Shown: positions 4,979-5,016 of the stretch, piece by piece
Numbering within the stretch: the stretch's first letter is position 1
Layout of the letters: the number at the start of each line of letters is the position of its first letter
Source of the DNA: an uncultured Clostridium sp.
GTDB lineage: Bacteria; Bacillota; Clostridia; UBA1212; UBA1255
NCBI GenBank assembly: GCA_900555605.1
Contig: USLW01000193.1
Location: 1 to 5,016 of the forward strand
DNA: 5,016 nt
Direction of reading: 5' to 3'
Notes under the pieces: model-generated
Seen by the model: the letters and a program-made list of their open reading frames with translations, nothing else
Database searches by the model: none
What the model was told of the DNA's origin: nothing
Program-made: the position numbers and the translations under genes

Positions 4979-5016
4979 GACTTAAATCTGCCGCACGACG
5001 GCAAAAGAAAAAAAGC

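Noticed and set aside
4989..5003. TGCCG-CACGA-CGGCA hairpin as terminator of the secreted-protein gene
   Set aside because: The stem is only 5 bp and is followed on the plus strand by A-rich rather than T-rich sequence. It could be part of a structure extending beyond the window.
1..5016. CRISPR arrays, tRNA or rRNA genes, insertion sequence ends, element attachment sites
   Set aside because: No regularly spaced repeats, no tRNA- or rRNA-like stretch, and no terminal inverted repeats or transposase or integrase gene were seen.

Overview
This window looks like part of an integrative conjugative or mobilizable element from a low-to-moderate GC Firmicute, most likely a gut Clostridia member. 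The reasons are a MOBP-type relaxase with its MobC partner, an XRE regulator of the kind usual in clostridial elements, a small excisionase-like DNA-binding protein, strong AGGAGG ribosome binding sites, and sigma-A type promoters. The species cannot be named from the sequence alone.

Layout. Positions 1-1445 (minus strand) hold the mobilization module: a relaxase whose C-terminus runs off the left edge, and mobC, which overlaps the relaxase start by 40 bases. Positions 1446-1620 contain no gene but a dense set of inverted and direct repeats, a good oriT candidate. A minus-strand terminator (1621-1656) closes the next transcription unit, an XRE-family regulator (1670-2052, minus). Its reading frame is interrupted exactly at a classic A_AAA_AAG slippery heptamer: a -1 shift there restores a full 127-residue protein. 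Positions 2053-2208 are a divergent promoter region serving this regulator and a 57-residue HTH protein (2209-2382, plus).

From about 2383 the DNA is visibly more AT-rich and carries a cargo-like signalling module on the plus strand: an OmpR-family response regulator (2435-3100), a membrane histidine kinase (3103-4221), a strong bidirectional terminator (4220-4256), and a secreted 202-residue protein of unknown function (4370-4978) built from two related repeats. The response regulator gene and the secreted-protein gene share an upstream block, CAACATAAA followed after five bases by TATWCTAT. Two further CAACAT copies lie upstream of the second block at 11 and 22 bp phasing. This suggests that the response regulator controls both its own operon and the secreted protein, so that kinase, regulator and secreted protein form one circuit.

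The least ordinary items are the frameshifted XRE gene, the shared phased promoter motif, and the duplicated secreted protein coupled to a kinase with a very short external loop.
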